Part shown: one piece after another, positions 12,611 through 24,796 of the stretch
How positions within the stretch are numbered: position 1 is the stretch's first letter
Layout: each line of letters starts with the position of its first letter
Assembly (NCBI GenBank): GCA_944989445.1
Contig: CALYLW010000346.1
Location: 1,141,353 to 1,205,352, forward strand
Source of the DNA: Ampullaceana balthica
Lineage: Eukaryota; Mollusca; Gastropoda; Lymnaeidae
Direction: 5' to 3'
DNA length: 64,000 nucleotides
Notes under the pieces: generated by a model
What the model was told of the DNA's origin: nothing
Seen by the model: the letters and a program-made list of their open reading frames with translations, nothing else
Database searches by the model: none
Position numbers and translations under genes: made by a program

Positions 12611-13720
12611 TACACGTGTTTGCTCAAAGAGACAGATTCCTTTGTAATGGTTTGGCCTTTTAAATTATTAAGTTTGTCTGGGACAGTCCACGCTATTATT
12701 GGGTCCAGTCATCAAGGCCCATCACTCGGCATAACCCAAGGGCAGCCGTACTCAAGAAGCTACAAGACTATTTAGATGATTTTTAAACAAAAATTTTTTT
12801 TACACAGTTGGCTGTAATTAAACGCATTACGGGATGTGTTTTTAAAGAGGTGCTTCTATTCAACCATGTTTTAAAAAATATAGTTCCACTAAGGATAATC
12901 AGTAGACAACAAGGCAACTCGAAGCAAGTGAGCCAAGTGGCCAACATATTAAATAGCCTTGACATATTCTATAGTCCTATATAAACAAAATAGTTGAAAC
13001 AACAACTATAGTTTAATTCTGCTTCAATAAATGATTGTGAATATGTCAGGGACAATCGATTCAAGTCATAATCTTAAACAAGAAAGGAGGAGCCGATAAG
13101 AAACTCTAGCGGGGGTGGTGTCAACTTGGGTAGACAGGGCGCCACGGGAGAGATGTGAAGTATCTGTTCCCTTGCGAATAGACATTCCTGCATGTCCACC
13201 AGTTGGACCCCCCCCCCGCCCACACACACACTCTCGCATCAACCTGGCATAGCTACATTAAACAACGCTAGATTCCCATTTGGTGTCTGTTGATGATTTG
13301 TTAGCGGAGGCATGGCACTTGATACACGGCCTGCCAGTTCGATTCTCGGACGCATCAACAGATCAATCACCACTTTTCATTTAACTTAGCAATTCGGAGT
13401 GGTATTCCGGGAACATTGGGTTAAACATGTTCATGAAGTAAGGACCAAGTAAGTAATCATAAGGAGAGTTACTAAAATAATCTTTCTTCTTAACAATACA
13501 AATACGCATTGTCACACATTCCTCACAATTATTCTACATCATTCATTAGTGCCATTTATCAACCACAGTTGTATTGGACAGTATATCTAAGGGATTTATT
13601 TACTTCAGTTAAATAGGGCAGTATATCTAAAGGATTCATTTACCTCAGTTATTAGGGCAGTATATCTCAAAACCACATCCACCATGCACATGAACTCCCA
13701 CACGGTACACCCATCATGCA
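12611..13720. other. Intergenic, no gene seen
   Basis: Low-complexity AT-rich sequence with a cytosine run at 13209-13217. A three-copy phrase GGGCAGTATATCTAAAGGAT-like recurs at about 13575-13665. No coding region, RNA gene or element terminus recognised. Confidence 0.45.
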
Positions 13721-14912
13721 GAAACACACACACTACAAACAGGCCACCTATAGAAACACACACAATACAAACAGACCACCTATAGAAACACGCACACTAC
13801 AAACATGCCACCTATAGAAACACACACACTACCAACAGGCCTCCTATAGAAACGCACACACTACAAACAGGCCACCTATAGAAACACACACTACTAACAG
13901 GCCACCTATAGAAACACACACACTACGAACAGGCCTCCTATAGAAACACGCACACTACAAACAGGCCACCTATAGAAACACACACACTACCAACAGGCCT
14001 CCTATAGAAACACACACAATACAAACAGACCACCTATAGAAACACGCACACTACAAACAGGCCACCTATAGAAACACACACACTACCAACAGGCCTCCTA
14101 TAGAAACGCACACACTACAAACAGGCCACCTATAGAAACACACACTACTAACAGGCCACCTATAGAAACACACACACTACGAACAGGCCTCCTATAGAAA
14201 CACACACTATAAACAGGCCACCTATAGAAACACACACACAATACAAACAGGCCACATATAGAAACACACACACTACAAACAGTCCACCTATAGAAACACA
14301 CACACTTCAAACAGACCACTTATAGAAACACACACACTACAAACAGGCCACCTATAGAAACACACACACTTCAAACAGACCACCTATAGAAACACACACA
14401 CTACAAACAGGCCACTTATAGAAACACACACTACAAACAGGCCACCTATAGACTATAGAAACACACACTACCAACAGGCCTCCTATAGAAACACACACGT
14501 CACACACACTACAAACAGGTCACCTACAGAAACACACACACTACAAACAGGTCACCTACAGAAACACACACACTACCAACAGGTCACCTATAGAAACACA
14601 CAGTACAAACACGCCTCTTATATCTTATCAATACAGACGCTCCTACTATGCAGAAGATAATTGCGTCCACAGACCATGACAGATGATCTGTTGCCAAGTG
14701 ATGCAGCTTTGTGGGTTCCACGCATTACCCAGCCGCCTAACTAGTGTTAGGTACCCATTCGGAGCTGGGTGACTCAGGGACGCCCTAGGCACCGGGAACA
14801 TATCCTTGCCTTGACATGGATTCGAACCCGTGACCATCGGTACGCCAGTCGAGCGCGCTGCCACTCGACCACCGCCACCTATAGAAACACACACACACTG
14901 CAAACACGCCAC
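13721..14912. repeat. 32-bp CA-rich minisatellite with higher-order repeat
   Basis: About 28 units of the form CACACTACAAACAGGCCACC then TATAGAAACACA run to about 14620, and a last partial unit reappears at 14874-14912 after an inserted SINE. A block of about eight units is itself duplicated: the variant order around 13741-13994 recurs almost exactly 254 bp later (for example CCAACAGGCCTCC followed by AACGCACAC at 13832 and 14086). That gives a two-copy higher-order repeat. Confidence 0.88.
14621..14873 (-). mobile_element. tRNA-derived SINE, full length, minus strand
   Basis: Read on the minus strand, it starts with a tRNA-like head: an A-box-like GGTCGAGTGGCAGCGC and a B box GGTTCGAATCC. 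A shared body follows (GGGCGTCCCTGAGTCACCC), then the 3' end TTCTGCATAGTAGGAGCGTC and a GATAA tail. The same element is at 51896-52177 on the plus strand. It interrupts the 32-bp minisatellite, so it inserted after that array existed. Confidence 0.88.
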
Positions 14913-16042
14913 ATATTCTTCAAATCAAAACGTTCAACCAGAGAATGTTTCCACCCTGAACAAATTGAATAGAGCCAAGCCAGCAATTAAGAAACAGATA
15001 GCAAACAAGTGAGTTAGACATATCAGATTACAATCAACCGATTCAAACGTATAATTCCCATATCAGGAAAAAGGATTCTATGATAAAACTCAAGTGCTAA
15101 TCCCGATATTCGATAGAGTACCTCAACAATCTGACAACACAGAGAATGTTAATCAGATGTATCAGATAAACTATGAATTTTGTTACACAGCTGAGTGCCA
15201 TTGTTAGTCAAATATTTCACAAATGTACCACAAATTGGCTTATTTCACACTGTAGTTTTCTAAGGATCTATACTAGCTACAAACGTATGCTAGATATCAA
15301 TGATTGTAATATTCCAGCTTGAGTTGAGGGCCCTGGCTAAAGGAATGGTAAAAGATATTGTATGTGTGTAGTCAGTGTAGTCTTTCTATATCTCATAGTT
15401 ACTATAATGAAGCGTTAATTTTTACAATTATTTTAGCTTTTGTGAGATTTGTAAAAGAAGTTACAATTTTCAAAGAATTATTAACTTAAATATTTTAAAC
15501 TGATAAAAAATGTGAATTAAGTATAATGAATAAAAATGTTGATGTAAAGTCATACTAATACAATTTATCTCTCAATTGCCATGATAGTTGACACGCAATG
15601 AATGCTAAGATGACATTGAGACATTCTGACAGATTTAAAACTAGCTTTACCTATGGTGATATATTGTATCCCCAAAATTGTATTGAAATTGTGCATGGGT
15701 GATGAATGATATTATGTCATTTGGGTAGTTAATAATAGAAAAAAGTTTTAACATTCCAAGTCTTAATACTATAATTGCAACAACAAAAAAACAAACAAAA
15801 CAACTAAATAAAAGACTTGCTGGGTTTTCTTTTAGTCTACAATCTTCATCCTCACCTCGACATTTAAAGACTTATTTATTGCTGATAGGCTTTCAGACAA
15901 CTTTGCAAGTAGACTCACAAAACTATATTAGTGTTCATGGAAACTTTCTAATGTTACTCAAAAAAACATAAATAATTTTATATCATCTCCTAAGCCACAC
16001 AACACTTTGATGAAGAAAAAAAGAAGTGTTTTTTATGTTTTT
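14913..16042. other. Intergenic, no gene seen
   Basis: AT-rich sequence with no open frame of note on either strand, no consensus splice-bounded exon and no inverted termini that I could pair. Confidence 0.45.
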
Positions 16043-16545
16043 TAAATCCTTTATATTAACTCGTGGTGTCTGGTTGAACCCTTGATCGCTTGTGGCCAAA
16101 ACTTTGGATCGATTTTTAACCCACTTCCTCGTAAGCTAGCGAGCTGAAATTTAGCAGGCAGTTTGGTGGCGATGATAAAAACTGTGTATCAAAATTTCAG
16201 ATCGATCACATGTACCGTAAATGAATTATTGATTTTTTAGATTATTTTATTTATTCCTATGTATCATGTTATTTTTTGAGATAGAGTGTAAGGGTGCGCA
16301 TTATATTGAACAACCTTTCTGTCGTGCAATAAGGTGCATATTTTATTGACAACACTTTTTATAAACATATTCCTGATCGGTGCGCATTATATAAAACACG
16401 TTTTACGAGACACAACTACAATTTTGTATTTTTGGATGGTCTTGCGCTGCGTATTATTATGAACATTCTTTTAGTTACGTCTTGTGCATAAAGGATTTAT
16501 AGTGAAAAACTTGGTTTTTTAGGGGGTTTATTTTATTTAAAGGCA
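16043..16545 (+). mobile_element. Diverged single copy of the AAATCCCTTATA element
   Basis: It begins TAAATCCTTTATATTAACTC and ends near ATAAAGGATTTATAGTGAAA, matching the ends of the four tandem units at 47701-49925. It also keeps the internal landmark TATCAAAATTTCAGATCGAT followed by a TACCGTAA block. It is clearly older than the tandem copies, with many substitutions and no CT-rich stretch. Confidence 0.75.
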
Positions 16546-17470
16546 TCTTGCTTTATCTTATATCATTCACAATATAAACATTAAAAACATGCAGATGCTT
16601 TGAATTAATTCTCTTGGTGGTTCGTGGTTTATGTGTTTGCTATGAGAAGGGGTCCATTAACAATTTCAGTTTGGGAACCATGGCTGGATTGAGAAATAAT
16701 AGCATCACTCTCCATTATTTAGAATTAACTTAGAATTAAAGGGACTTGATTTGATAAGTATCTGTATATTGTTCTTACTTGTACATTTTATTACTGTTAC
16801 GGGCCCGCTTTATTCTAAGGTAGGTAAGCAATGAAATGATAAACAATAATTTCCAGATAGAGTTACCACCCCTTTTGCTACATTTCATAGTTCCCTTGAT
16901 TACTTAAGACTTAATGTAAGTTTGATAACAAAATACCTTCTCTAATGTCATGCAGGAGAGTGAAATAAAACAAAGATTGACTTGACAGTTGTTTTAAAAC
17001 TATTTTGGAATTAACTCTGTTAAGCCTTTCACAATGTAGCTCATATTTCAATCCCCCATGTTACCAAGCATTCAAGAACATAGCACATAACCCAGTTCAA
17101 AACCAAATGATGTTGAAAAAAGTTTTCAACTAATCATTCTTCAAATTTTCATTTTAAAATAATAATACATTATAGATATCTCTCCAAAAATTGCATTAAG
17201 TCTAAACAAATAGAGATAATTTAACTGACTCACAGTATAATTAAGACTGTTATCTGTATCAAAATGTATAAGATTTCAAATACTTTCTTTTTTATATAGC
17301 TCAAAATCAAATATTAAAAATTTAATTTTTATTGGTTGTAAAAATATGATTCTCATAAATCTTTTATTTTTTAATTTATTTATATATAGTAAGGAACAGA
17401 AAGTACACTCAAATTTTAAGCCTTTTGAAGAAAGTGAGAAATATATAAACAGTGCAAATTCAAGTATTTA

Positions 17471-17663
17471 CCATATATACTTGAGTATAAGTTGTGCTTT
17501 TTTCTTCAAAATTTCAAGGCCAAAATCAGCGAGTCATTTTATACATGCGCGTGAGTTTAAAAACCCATGAGTTCACTGTAGTGATCGTTGAAGAAATTTA
17601 AAATTTCACTTTTCAAGTGACAAATCAGGGGGGCCGCTTATACTAAAGTATATTAATTTATGG
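17471..17663. mobile_element. MITE with TA flanks (Tc1/mariner-like)
   Basis: Imperfect inverted ends CCATATATACTTGAGTATAAG and CTTATACTAAAGTATATTAA...TTTATGG, flanked on both sides by TA. It has no coding capacity. A TA duplication is typical of Tc1/mariner-type elements, but the imperfect pairing leaves the family open. Confidence 0.5.
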
Positions 17664-17726
17664 TACATCTTCTTAACACAGTGTAATCAAGCATTTTCCA
17701 CACACAAAGTCGTATATGGTACTCAC

Positions 17727-20700
17727 CATCTTTCAAGAATCTGACTGTTCTAGGTGTAGTAGAGGATCCTGATGTTAAATATGAGCTGTCCCCACCTGGT
17801 CCATCTTACCATCAGATGAAGAAAAAGTTAATTACTTTTAATACATGTAATAGGAAACAAAATACATAGGTATAATAAGACTATAAGATGTATTATGTTG
17901 GTAAAACATTAAAAATTTCCCACGGTCAATCAATGGGAAAACCTGGGAATATTTTTGTAACAGACTTTTAAAGTGGCAATGTTTCTAAGTTGATCATTAT
18001 TTGTTTGATGAACACAATATTTTGATATGAGTATCATTTATAATATTGTTTCAATAGTTAGCTACCAAGTATTTGTATGATGACATTTTTGTTTACGTGC
18101 CATTTAAATATCATCCCTTTGTAAACGTATTTATAAGGTCTCAGAATGAGTCCAATATGTTCAATCACTAGATTGTCATTATGTGTTGATCTTTTGATTT
18201 GTGAAATAAAAATAACTTCACATCAACAAAAACTAATTTGCCAAAATTGTTTCTGGCACTATTCCCAGGTTTTATCTAAACTTTCCAGATTAATGATAAA
18301 AATTCAATGCATAGTCTAGATTCATAAACTGGTGTAAAAGGTATATATTTGTATTCAAGTAAAGAAATATGCAACGCTTTAATGGGATTTCCAAGTAGAG
18401 TGTACCATATTATTCTTTCATAGGGAGTGTTGGTTTCCCACATCAATGCTTATACATTATTTATATAATTTAATAATTAGAATAAAGATGTCACATGTTG
18501 AGTTACATTGCTCTCAAAGTTAGACTAACAAATACATTTATAGCTAATATATTTAGAAATGAATTAGACGTGCTAACAAATAACTTAATGCCAGAAGAAA
18601 AAAAAATTCTCCTTTTTACAACTTAAAAAACTAAGGGGAAAAAACTTAACTCAAAAATCCCCCTTGCATTATTACAATTGCTCTTACTTTATTTCTACAG
18701 ACTGAGCCAGAGATGTATTACTTGGTATGAACAGAATAAAACCACGGGTTAGCTGTGAATTTTTATTTTATATCCTTTTTTATACATAATTTTATTTAAC
18801 TTAAACTAGAGTTGTGGTGTTAAAAATAAATATGTATCATAAAATATTAAGAGAGAAGAACAAAAAAATTTTAATTAGTAGTGCCTTGGTCATAAACTAT
18901 ATACATATTTTGTGTAGTTATAGCAATTGTCTTTGCTTGTCTTCAGTATAAGCTTAACCAGGGCTACTCAAAATCTGTGTCATGATAGAGTTTTTTAAGA
19001 AGCACTTGGAAAACTATACAAATAGTTGAATTTTTAAAATTGTTGATTGTATGATCCAAACAAAAATAACCATTCCCACCTGGTCAAAGTGTTTCATTGA
19101 AAAATTTGTTTCAAGAAATAACTTCAGTGAAGTTATTATAATATCTATCTTAACAACAACATGTGAAATACAGACTTATGATTGAACTACTGTATCCCAG
19201 AATAAGAGCAGCAAGTACAAACGTCACTGACAGATTATATAAAGGCTACTAGACAAGCATCCAAGTAGAAAGATGACTCAAAAATTGACACTAAATTATA
19301 GAATTAGACACAGAAAAATAATATGTTATATGGCCTCTGAAATAGAAGAAAAACTCCAGCCACTAACAGGCCGAGAAAAGTTGCAAATTAAAATGTGTTG
19401 TAAGTTGGGGACATCATGATTTTGTTTTCCTTTAAAGGAAAAGGTGGTCAAAATTTGTGCGAATTTGAGTGATGGAGCGAAAATTTCTAAGAAATGATCC
19501 AAAATGGATGTATATGGCCTCGCTAAAAAATAAAGTCCTTTGTTTTACTTTGAAACAAATTTTTTAAAATTATCAAATGTCAAGTTTGAGAGGGTCATCA
19601 TAGTGCCATAGTTTTAGGCTTAGCATTGAAGTTTCTACAACAAAGCATAGAAGTAAACAGGTCTACATCAAATACATAAACCATCAAATGGCAATCAGAC
19701 TGAAAAAATGACACAGTGGGAAAACTTCAATAAGAAACAGTAAGAATTGTGGTTATTCATGACCACGAGAATCTATCAGTCAAACAGACAGTTATCAGAG
19801 CCTATTTGATGGTTTGATACACAGACTCTACAGAATACAGGGTTTTTAAATGTTGATTTATAAAATTATCTCTTAAAATTTAGAAAATAATCAAAATCTC
19901 TTAAAATTTAGAAAATAATATCATGTAAAAAGTATCAGTAATAGAATATTTCCAATTGGTATGGACCGCTACAAAACTACAAGCGTGAAAACACCTTTAT
20001 ATGAGCAACAATGCACAATGCTATCTTCTCATAGAGAAACTCTTTCACAATTAAAATATGCACAAACATATTATATATTGCCTACACAGAAGTAATATGA
20101 AAGACATTGTTTTGCTATTTTATACAAATTTTAATATTACAAAATTATCTTGTTAATTACCATGAGCCACAATGTTCTATATATATAATTCTCTTCATGG
20201 TCGGACCATGTGAGGCAAGAATCTGCAAGTATGTGCGACAGAGCATGACGAATGACCCTCGCTCAGGTCAACTAAACACAGTTAACGGTTGACAAGCAAA
20301 GGTGGTGGAGGGGTGACCAACAATGGCCCTTGCATTTCACTTGCATTGTTCCTTCATAGAAAATGTGAGATTCGTAGTGTACTGGTTAACACGTCCGCCT
20401 CATGCGAGGAAGGTCCTGGGTTCAAGCCCCGGCGAATATATTGTTTTTTTTTGTTGTTCTTTAAAATGTCTGTTTGTGCCCGTTCTTTTACCTCTTTATT
20501 GCATAGCATACGCCGAAGACTGGCTCATCATAGACAGTGCAAAGAACGGTTTGGTGAGAGAGAACAGACACAAAAAGCAGCACCAAGTAAATAAAAAATA
20601 GCGAGCAAAGGTGAAGACATGCACACTTAAGTTGTTGTTACCCGCCTCCCATTTATTACTACCATCCCTTAAACATAAACTTTGGCCGATCCGATCGAGG

Positions 20701-23700
20701 GTTAGTCATATTTAGGGTTGTTAATTGCGTGTTGGTTTTTTTGGAAAACCAATTATCCATTATGTAACTCCGATTTTAAATTTTAAACCGATTATCGTTT
20801 TACAGCTGACTTCATAGAAGTTAGGGGTGTACCGAATTTCGCCTGCAAATGTCTCAAAAATAAACAATGAGTTGGCAGTCCTCAAACCGACATTCACTCG
20901 CGTTGTTTTGATTTCTTCGTGCTGTAGTTTGTGTCCGTTTTTTCTCAACTTTCTTTGCACTCTCCATGAGCAAGTCTGAGGCGTATGCTACGCCGCGGGG
21001 CGTCTAGTCATTTATAAAACAATAAAAGAAGCCACTCAAGTCAAAGATTTCCTATCCTGTCCCCAATTTAATTAAGATTTTAATCTTTTAACAGGATGTT
21101 GTTTTAAGTCAATCTGGGAGATAAACAGTTATAATTTTCTTAATAATTTCCTAAATTAGGGTCAATTGAAAGGGCAAAAACTACAATGGAAATGTGAGTT
21201 AAAATTTCCACTACTGTGCTCACAGGTAGGAAAATATAATTTTTTACAAGCTTGTCCTAGAATCAATGAAAAATTATAAATGTACAAAATTTAAACCCTG
21301 GGGAATAGGATTCTTCAATGCAAAAGCCTATGTCTATAGTCTATATGTGCCTTTTGTCAATTAAATCTTTAATTTAGGCTGTGGCTGTATGTCCAGTAAA
21401 CTGGAAAAGTAGAACCTAAGCTATCTTTCCAGGATCTGGGTGAGTAGGAGGTGGGGGGGAGGGGGCCTATTGTTCTGAAGACCTGTGGTCATGTGACCAT
21501 GTAACTATTTAAAATTGCATGCTATGTTTCTTTACTTTCCAAAAAGTATACAGTCCTTACATTCTATCTGTTTCAGAAATAACTAGATAAATTGATTTCT
21601 GGGATTATTATGTAGAACTGTCAAATTTACAGCTTTGAAGAACCTTTGAATGCGGTAATTACAAAAGTTAGTCAGAATTTGGCTAAAAATATGTTGTTGT
21701 TTTTTAAAATATATTAGCTCTATTTTGTATCAAAAACTGTCAAAGTCAAACATTTGCTAAATATAAACTGTTTCACCTGAAATAAAATTAACATATAAAG
21801 AGCTGTCTTTATCATTTGAAATAAATATAGTAAATAACAAACTTGTGCCTGCTGATTTTTTTTTCTTTTAACTTTTACTAAAAATTTACTGCTTAGATAC
21901 TGATACAAACAAAATATCCATCTTTAACGCCATCCCAATTATATGTAGCCGAGTGGTGGCTATATTGTTAGTATTAATGAGACTGACTGAAAAGCTAATG
22001 ATACAACTAACTAAATGCAGGTCATGAGGATTATAGTTTGAATATGTTTTTATTTGATTAAGTTCTTTCCTACGGTTAACACACAGTTACTGATGTCTAA
22101 GTATCTGAACACAGGAAACACAATGTACAGTTCTATTACAGCCTATGCTCTACTACTGTCTCTAGCACTGTCCTACGTCTCGTACATGTCGTACCTACAT
22201 GTTCTCTCTTATATAGTCGGTGAGCCGGAAGGTCTAGCAGTATTGTCCTAATACTCTAATCTGTCTAATTCATTTCCGGTCGTTGTTAGAAGGGATTCGG
22301 AAGGCCTCAACATCCGGCAACCAAATACACAACATTGTGCCGGGCTGGAAAGGGGGGGGGTACTGTTTAGAGGACCGATAATTATCACCTCTGCCGGAAG
22401 GCCAATATATCTGCCGCATTCCAAGCTCAACCACAACAGTGTGATGGGCTGGGGGGAAGTGCATATATTATCGAGTCGGAAGTCCTTATCCCCGGTCCCT
22501 GTCACCTATCTGTAACCCAACACCTCAGTCGGAGTGAAAAGAGGGCCCTTTGTTGGGTGCGTGAGGAAGGGGGAGGGAAAGGGAGCAGTGGCAGGCGCGC
22601 CCTAAGTAAGTTTTGGGGGGCACAAGGCCACATATAAAAGTCCATTACCGGTTGAAGGTTTCAGCAGGATTCGAACCCTTGACCACATGTTCTCGGGACA
22701 AGTGCTCTAACTCTAACCAACTGAGCTACGGAACAAGTGATATGTTTAGAATTACCGTACAATAATGGCACTTTTATTGCATAAATCCGGTGCAGTAGTC
22801 ACCTGATAGCCCGCCAGACAGATAGCCTAAATCTATCTGACTATTTGCAGGACAAGCAGACATTTTGTTTAATTTATTCCTAATTTATACAAGTGTCGAA
22901 TTAAGTATCTGTTGACCTAGCATTCTTTTTTCTGAAAAATTCTGTCCTAGAAAATGTATTCTGTAGTCTTATTGGAAGAGCCTATGCTGGATGTCGCTTC
23001 GTGCAATGTGAAAATTGGTAGTCCTAGACTAGTAACTTACTTTGAAAGATAGATGCTATGACTATGACTCATAAATGAAAATGCATTTTAAACTTTAAGT
23101 AATCCTAATCCTAGGTGAAATCTTAATACTAATAGACATAATACTAATAACTAAGTCAAGTGTCTTCAACTTCATCAATCTACGCTAAAAATGCCACTTA
23201 TACTTATACTTATATTCAAATTATATTGAATAGGGCCTAATTATATTCCACTGAATTCAGTTCAGTCATGCCCTGGCCCTGGTCAAAGTTAGAATCAGGG
23301 GATGGTGAGTTTAGCCTAGTGACCAGCATTGTTGTTTTTTCTCCACTTGTTTGTTGGTTTTTTCCCTTCTGATTCCTTTTACTTTAACTTTAAAACTTGT
23401 ACTTGTATTATTATTGCTAGGTAAAAAGTAGTAGGTGTGTGAGTGTGAATTAAAATGTATAGAAATGTGTACCTTAAATGAAGTGACAAACGTACTGCAA
23501 AAAGAAAAGCGAAGGTTTCAACTCAAGAAAAAAAATATCGGCCTTTACTTGTCACTACTCCTAGTACTCCTACTGTTCTACTCATCAAGACTTCTGACTT
23601 CAGTATACTTCAACTACAAGAGTGAGTTATTTTCTAGCTCATTTAACGCAAGTTTAGTTTTATCTGTATCTAACTCTAATTAGAAAGATTTGAATCAAAC

Positions 23701-23831
23701 TTAACAGTACCTAAACTATCACCTGGCAATGAAAAAGAATCTAAAGAAGGTTTAGGGTCACTATTACTTCTGTGCCTCTCAAACGGGGGTAATTCAGTAT
23801 CCGCATCTGTTTTGGTGCCCATATCAGCCAT
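17727..23831 (-). CDS. Candidate 5' exons of an unidentified minus-strand gene
   Basis: Two possible exons that fit together; I do not recognise the protein. Exon one (23723-23831) starts at an ATG in good context (GAAAATGG) and encodes MADMGTKTDADTELPPFERH, then a Ser/Pro-rich stretch, ending at a CCAG|GTGATA donor in phase 1. A CCGGAAGT ETS-type motif lies just upstream (about 23850). Exon two (17727-17804) follows a pyrimidine-rich acceptor, enters with the two bases needed, and encodes GPGGDSSYLTSGSSTTPRTV, then RFLKD, ending at a strong GATG|GTGAGT donor in phase 1. The phase match supports one gene, but a chance fit is possible. A second donor at 23711 keeps the same phase. Later exons were not found. 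The intron contains the Helitron at 20176-21007. Confidence 0.35.
17805..20175. other. AT-rich non-coding stretch
   Basis: No recognisable gene or terminus. It would lie in the first intron of the candidate minus-strand gene if that model is right. A 24-bp plus-strand segment at 18702-18725 is bounded by TTTCTACAG and GTATGA, but nothing supports it as an exon. Confidence 0.45.
20176..21007 (+). mobile_element. Non-autonomous Helitron, copy 1
   Basis: Starts TCTATATATATAATTCTCTT and ends CTAG. Just before the end is a perfect hairpin (arm GGCGTA/TACGCC, loop TGC) followed by GCGGGGCGT. A 5' TC, a 3' hairpin about ten bases from CTRR and the absence of a target duplication are the hallmarks of Helitrons. 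It encodes no Rep/helicase. An almost identical 849-bp copy is at 40858-41706. It carries a tRNA-like sequence at 20368-20439. Host bases are T on the left and T on the right. Confidence 0.88.
20368..20439 (+). tRNA. tRNA-like sequence (CAT anticodon) inside Helitron copy 1
   Basis: A 72-nt segment folds as a near-complete cloverleaf. The acceptor arm AGATTCG pairs with CGAATAT at six of seven positions. The D stem is GTGT/ACAC, the anticodon stem TCCGC/GAGGA has one mismatch, the anticodon loop CTCATGC would give CAT, and the T stem is CTGGG/CCCGG with loop TTCAAGC. A and B box sequences are present. It is probably a captured tRNA pseudogene moved with the Helitron rather than a functional tRNA; the second Helitron has the same segment. 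Confidence 0.6.
21008..23710. other. AT-rich non-coding stretch
   Basis: Apart from a tRNA-like remnant at 22657-22735, nothing firm is seen. Overlapping open frames at 22054-22505 and 23435-23683 have no recognisable product. A guanine-rich stretch lies at 22347-22360 and another at 22567-22582. Confidence 0.45.
22657..22735 (-). pseudogene. tRNA-like pseudogene, minus strand
   Basis: On the minus strand, an A box (TAGCTCAGTTGG) is followed by TTAGAGTTAGAGC, a 6-bp duplication in the D-arm region, then an anticodon-arm-like segment (CACTTGTCCCGAGAACATGTG) and a consensus B box (GGTTCGAATCC). The D-arm insertion and poor acceptor pairing argue against a working tRNA. It may be the head of a decayed SINE. 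Confidence 0.55.
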
Positions 23832-24678
23832 TTTCTGTAATGTTGACTTCCGGTTTGAGGTCACACATATTCTAAGCCAGAATTTAAGAGATTCAAATGT
23901 AGATAAATACAAATTTTATGTAGAAACACAAAATTTGTGTTTACAAATAATGATTGTCTTTCTTAATGATTTTTCAAAATATTTTTTTTATATAATTCTT
24001 TCGAACATAGTAATTCTGGAGATACACTAAGACTTTAAAGTTCAAATTAAATCAAGCATAATTTACCCCGCTCAGAGATTTTTGCATAAGGGCAGGGGTA
24101 TTTTGATAGAAACAAAGGGAAAGGAGCAATTAAAATAAATTATATGCATAAAGTTGACGATTTTTAATACCGTGTATTTTAATTAAACAATAAGTTAATT
24201 AAAACACAAGACTCAGGGCGACTTTGAAATTCGCTTTGCTCTGAGCCTGAACTGCCCAGAATCTGAGTGAAGTATGTCAAAAATCTTTATGCCAAATCAT
24301 CCATGAGAAAAAAAATCCTAAATCCCATTAAATCTCCATGAATGTTCAATTCAAATAATGCAATATATTTGTGAACATTATTAAATAACATTGATAAGCT
24401 CAATATTTTTACGTTTAAAATTTAAATAATAAAAATTTAAAATAATTATTAAAACTAAAACATTTCAAACTGGCATGCTTATCCATTATTTTATTAAAAT
24501 TAAATTATTTTCCAACCTTTAAAACTTTATTGTTCTAACAATATTTAGCAATCTTTTGCAAAATATTGATTCTTATATATTTGACAACGCTATAAATGAA
24601 TCGCATTGACTAGATATGGCTTTATCATGATCAATAATAATAATATTCTGTTTCAGCCAATACTGGTCATATGATCCA

Positions 24679-24796
24679 TGACGTCATGAAATTATAATTG
24701 AAAGGGATAAAAATAGACCAACACTAGGACCCAGATACGACCCAGTCTGAGGTTGAGTAATCCAGTAAACATAGGCCTACCCACTGCGTATAAAAG
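24679..24796 (+). promoter_or_regulatory. Candidate syntenin promoter: CRE plus TATA box
   Basis: A perfect CRE palindrome TGACGTCA lies at 24679-24686 and a strong TATA box TATAAAAG at 24789-24796. Transcription would then start near 24820. A donor CTCAAG|GTAAAA at 25148 and the acceptor at 25748 would splice an untranslated first exon to the exon holding the syntenin start codon. The motifs are seen; the link to syntenin is inferred from position and orientation. Confidence 0.45.

Noticed and set aside
13740..14600. Regular ~32-bp spacing reminiscent of a CRISPR array
   Set aside because: Units are continuous tandem copies with no unique spacers, in an animal genome; it is a minisatellite.
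14646..15012. Open frames on both strands over the SINE
   Set aside because: They read through the tRNA-derived SINE and flanking minisatellite; no protein is expected.
20289..20601. Two overlapping plus-strand frames of 101 and 92 residues
   Set aside because: They lie inside the Helitron and run across the tRNA-like segment; no Rep, helicase or other domain.
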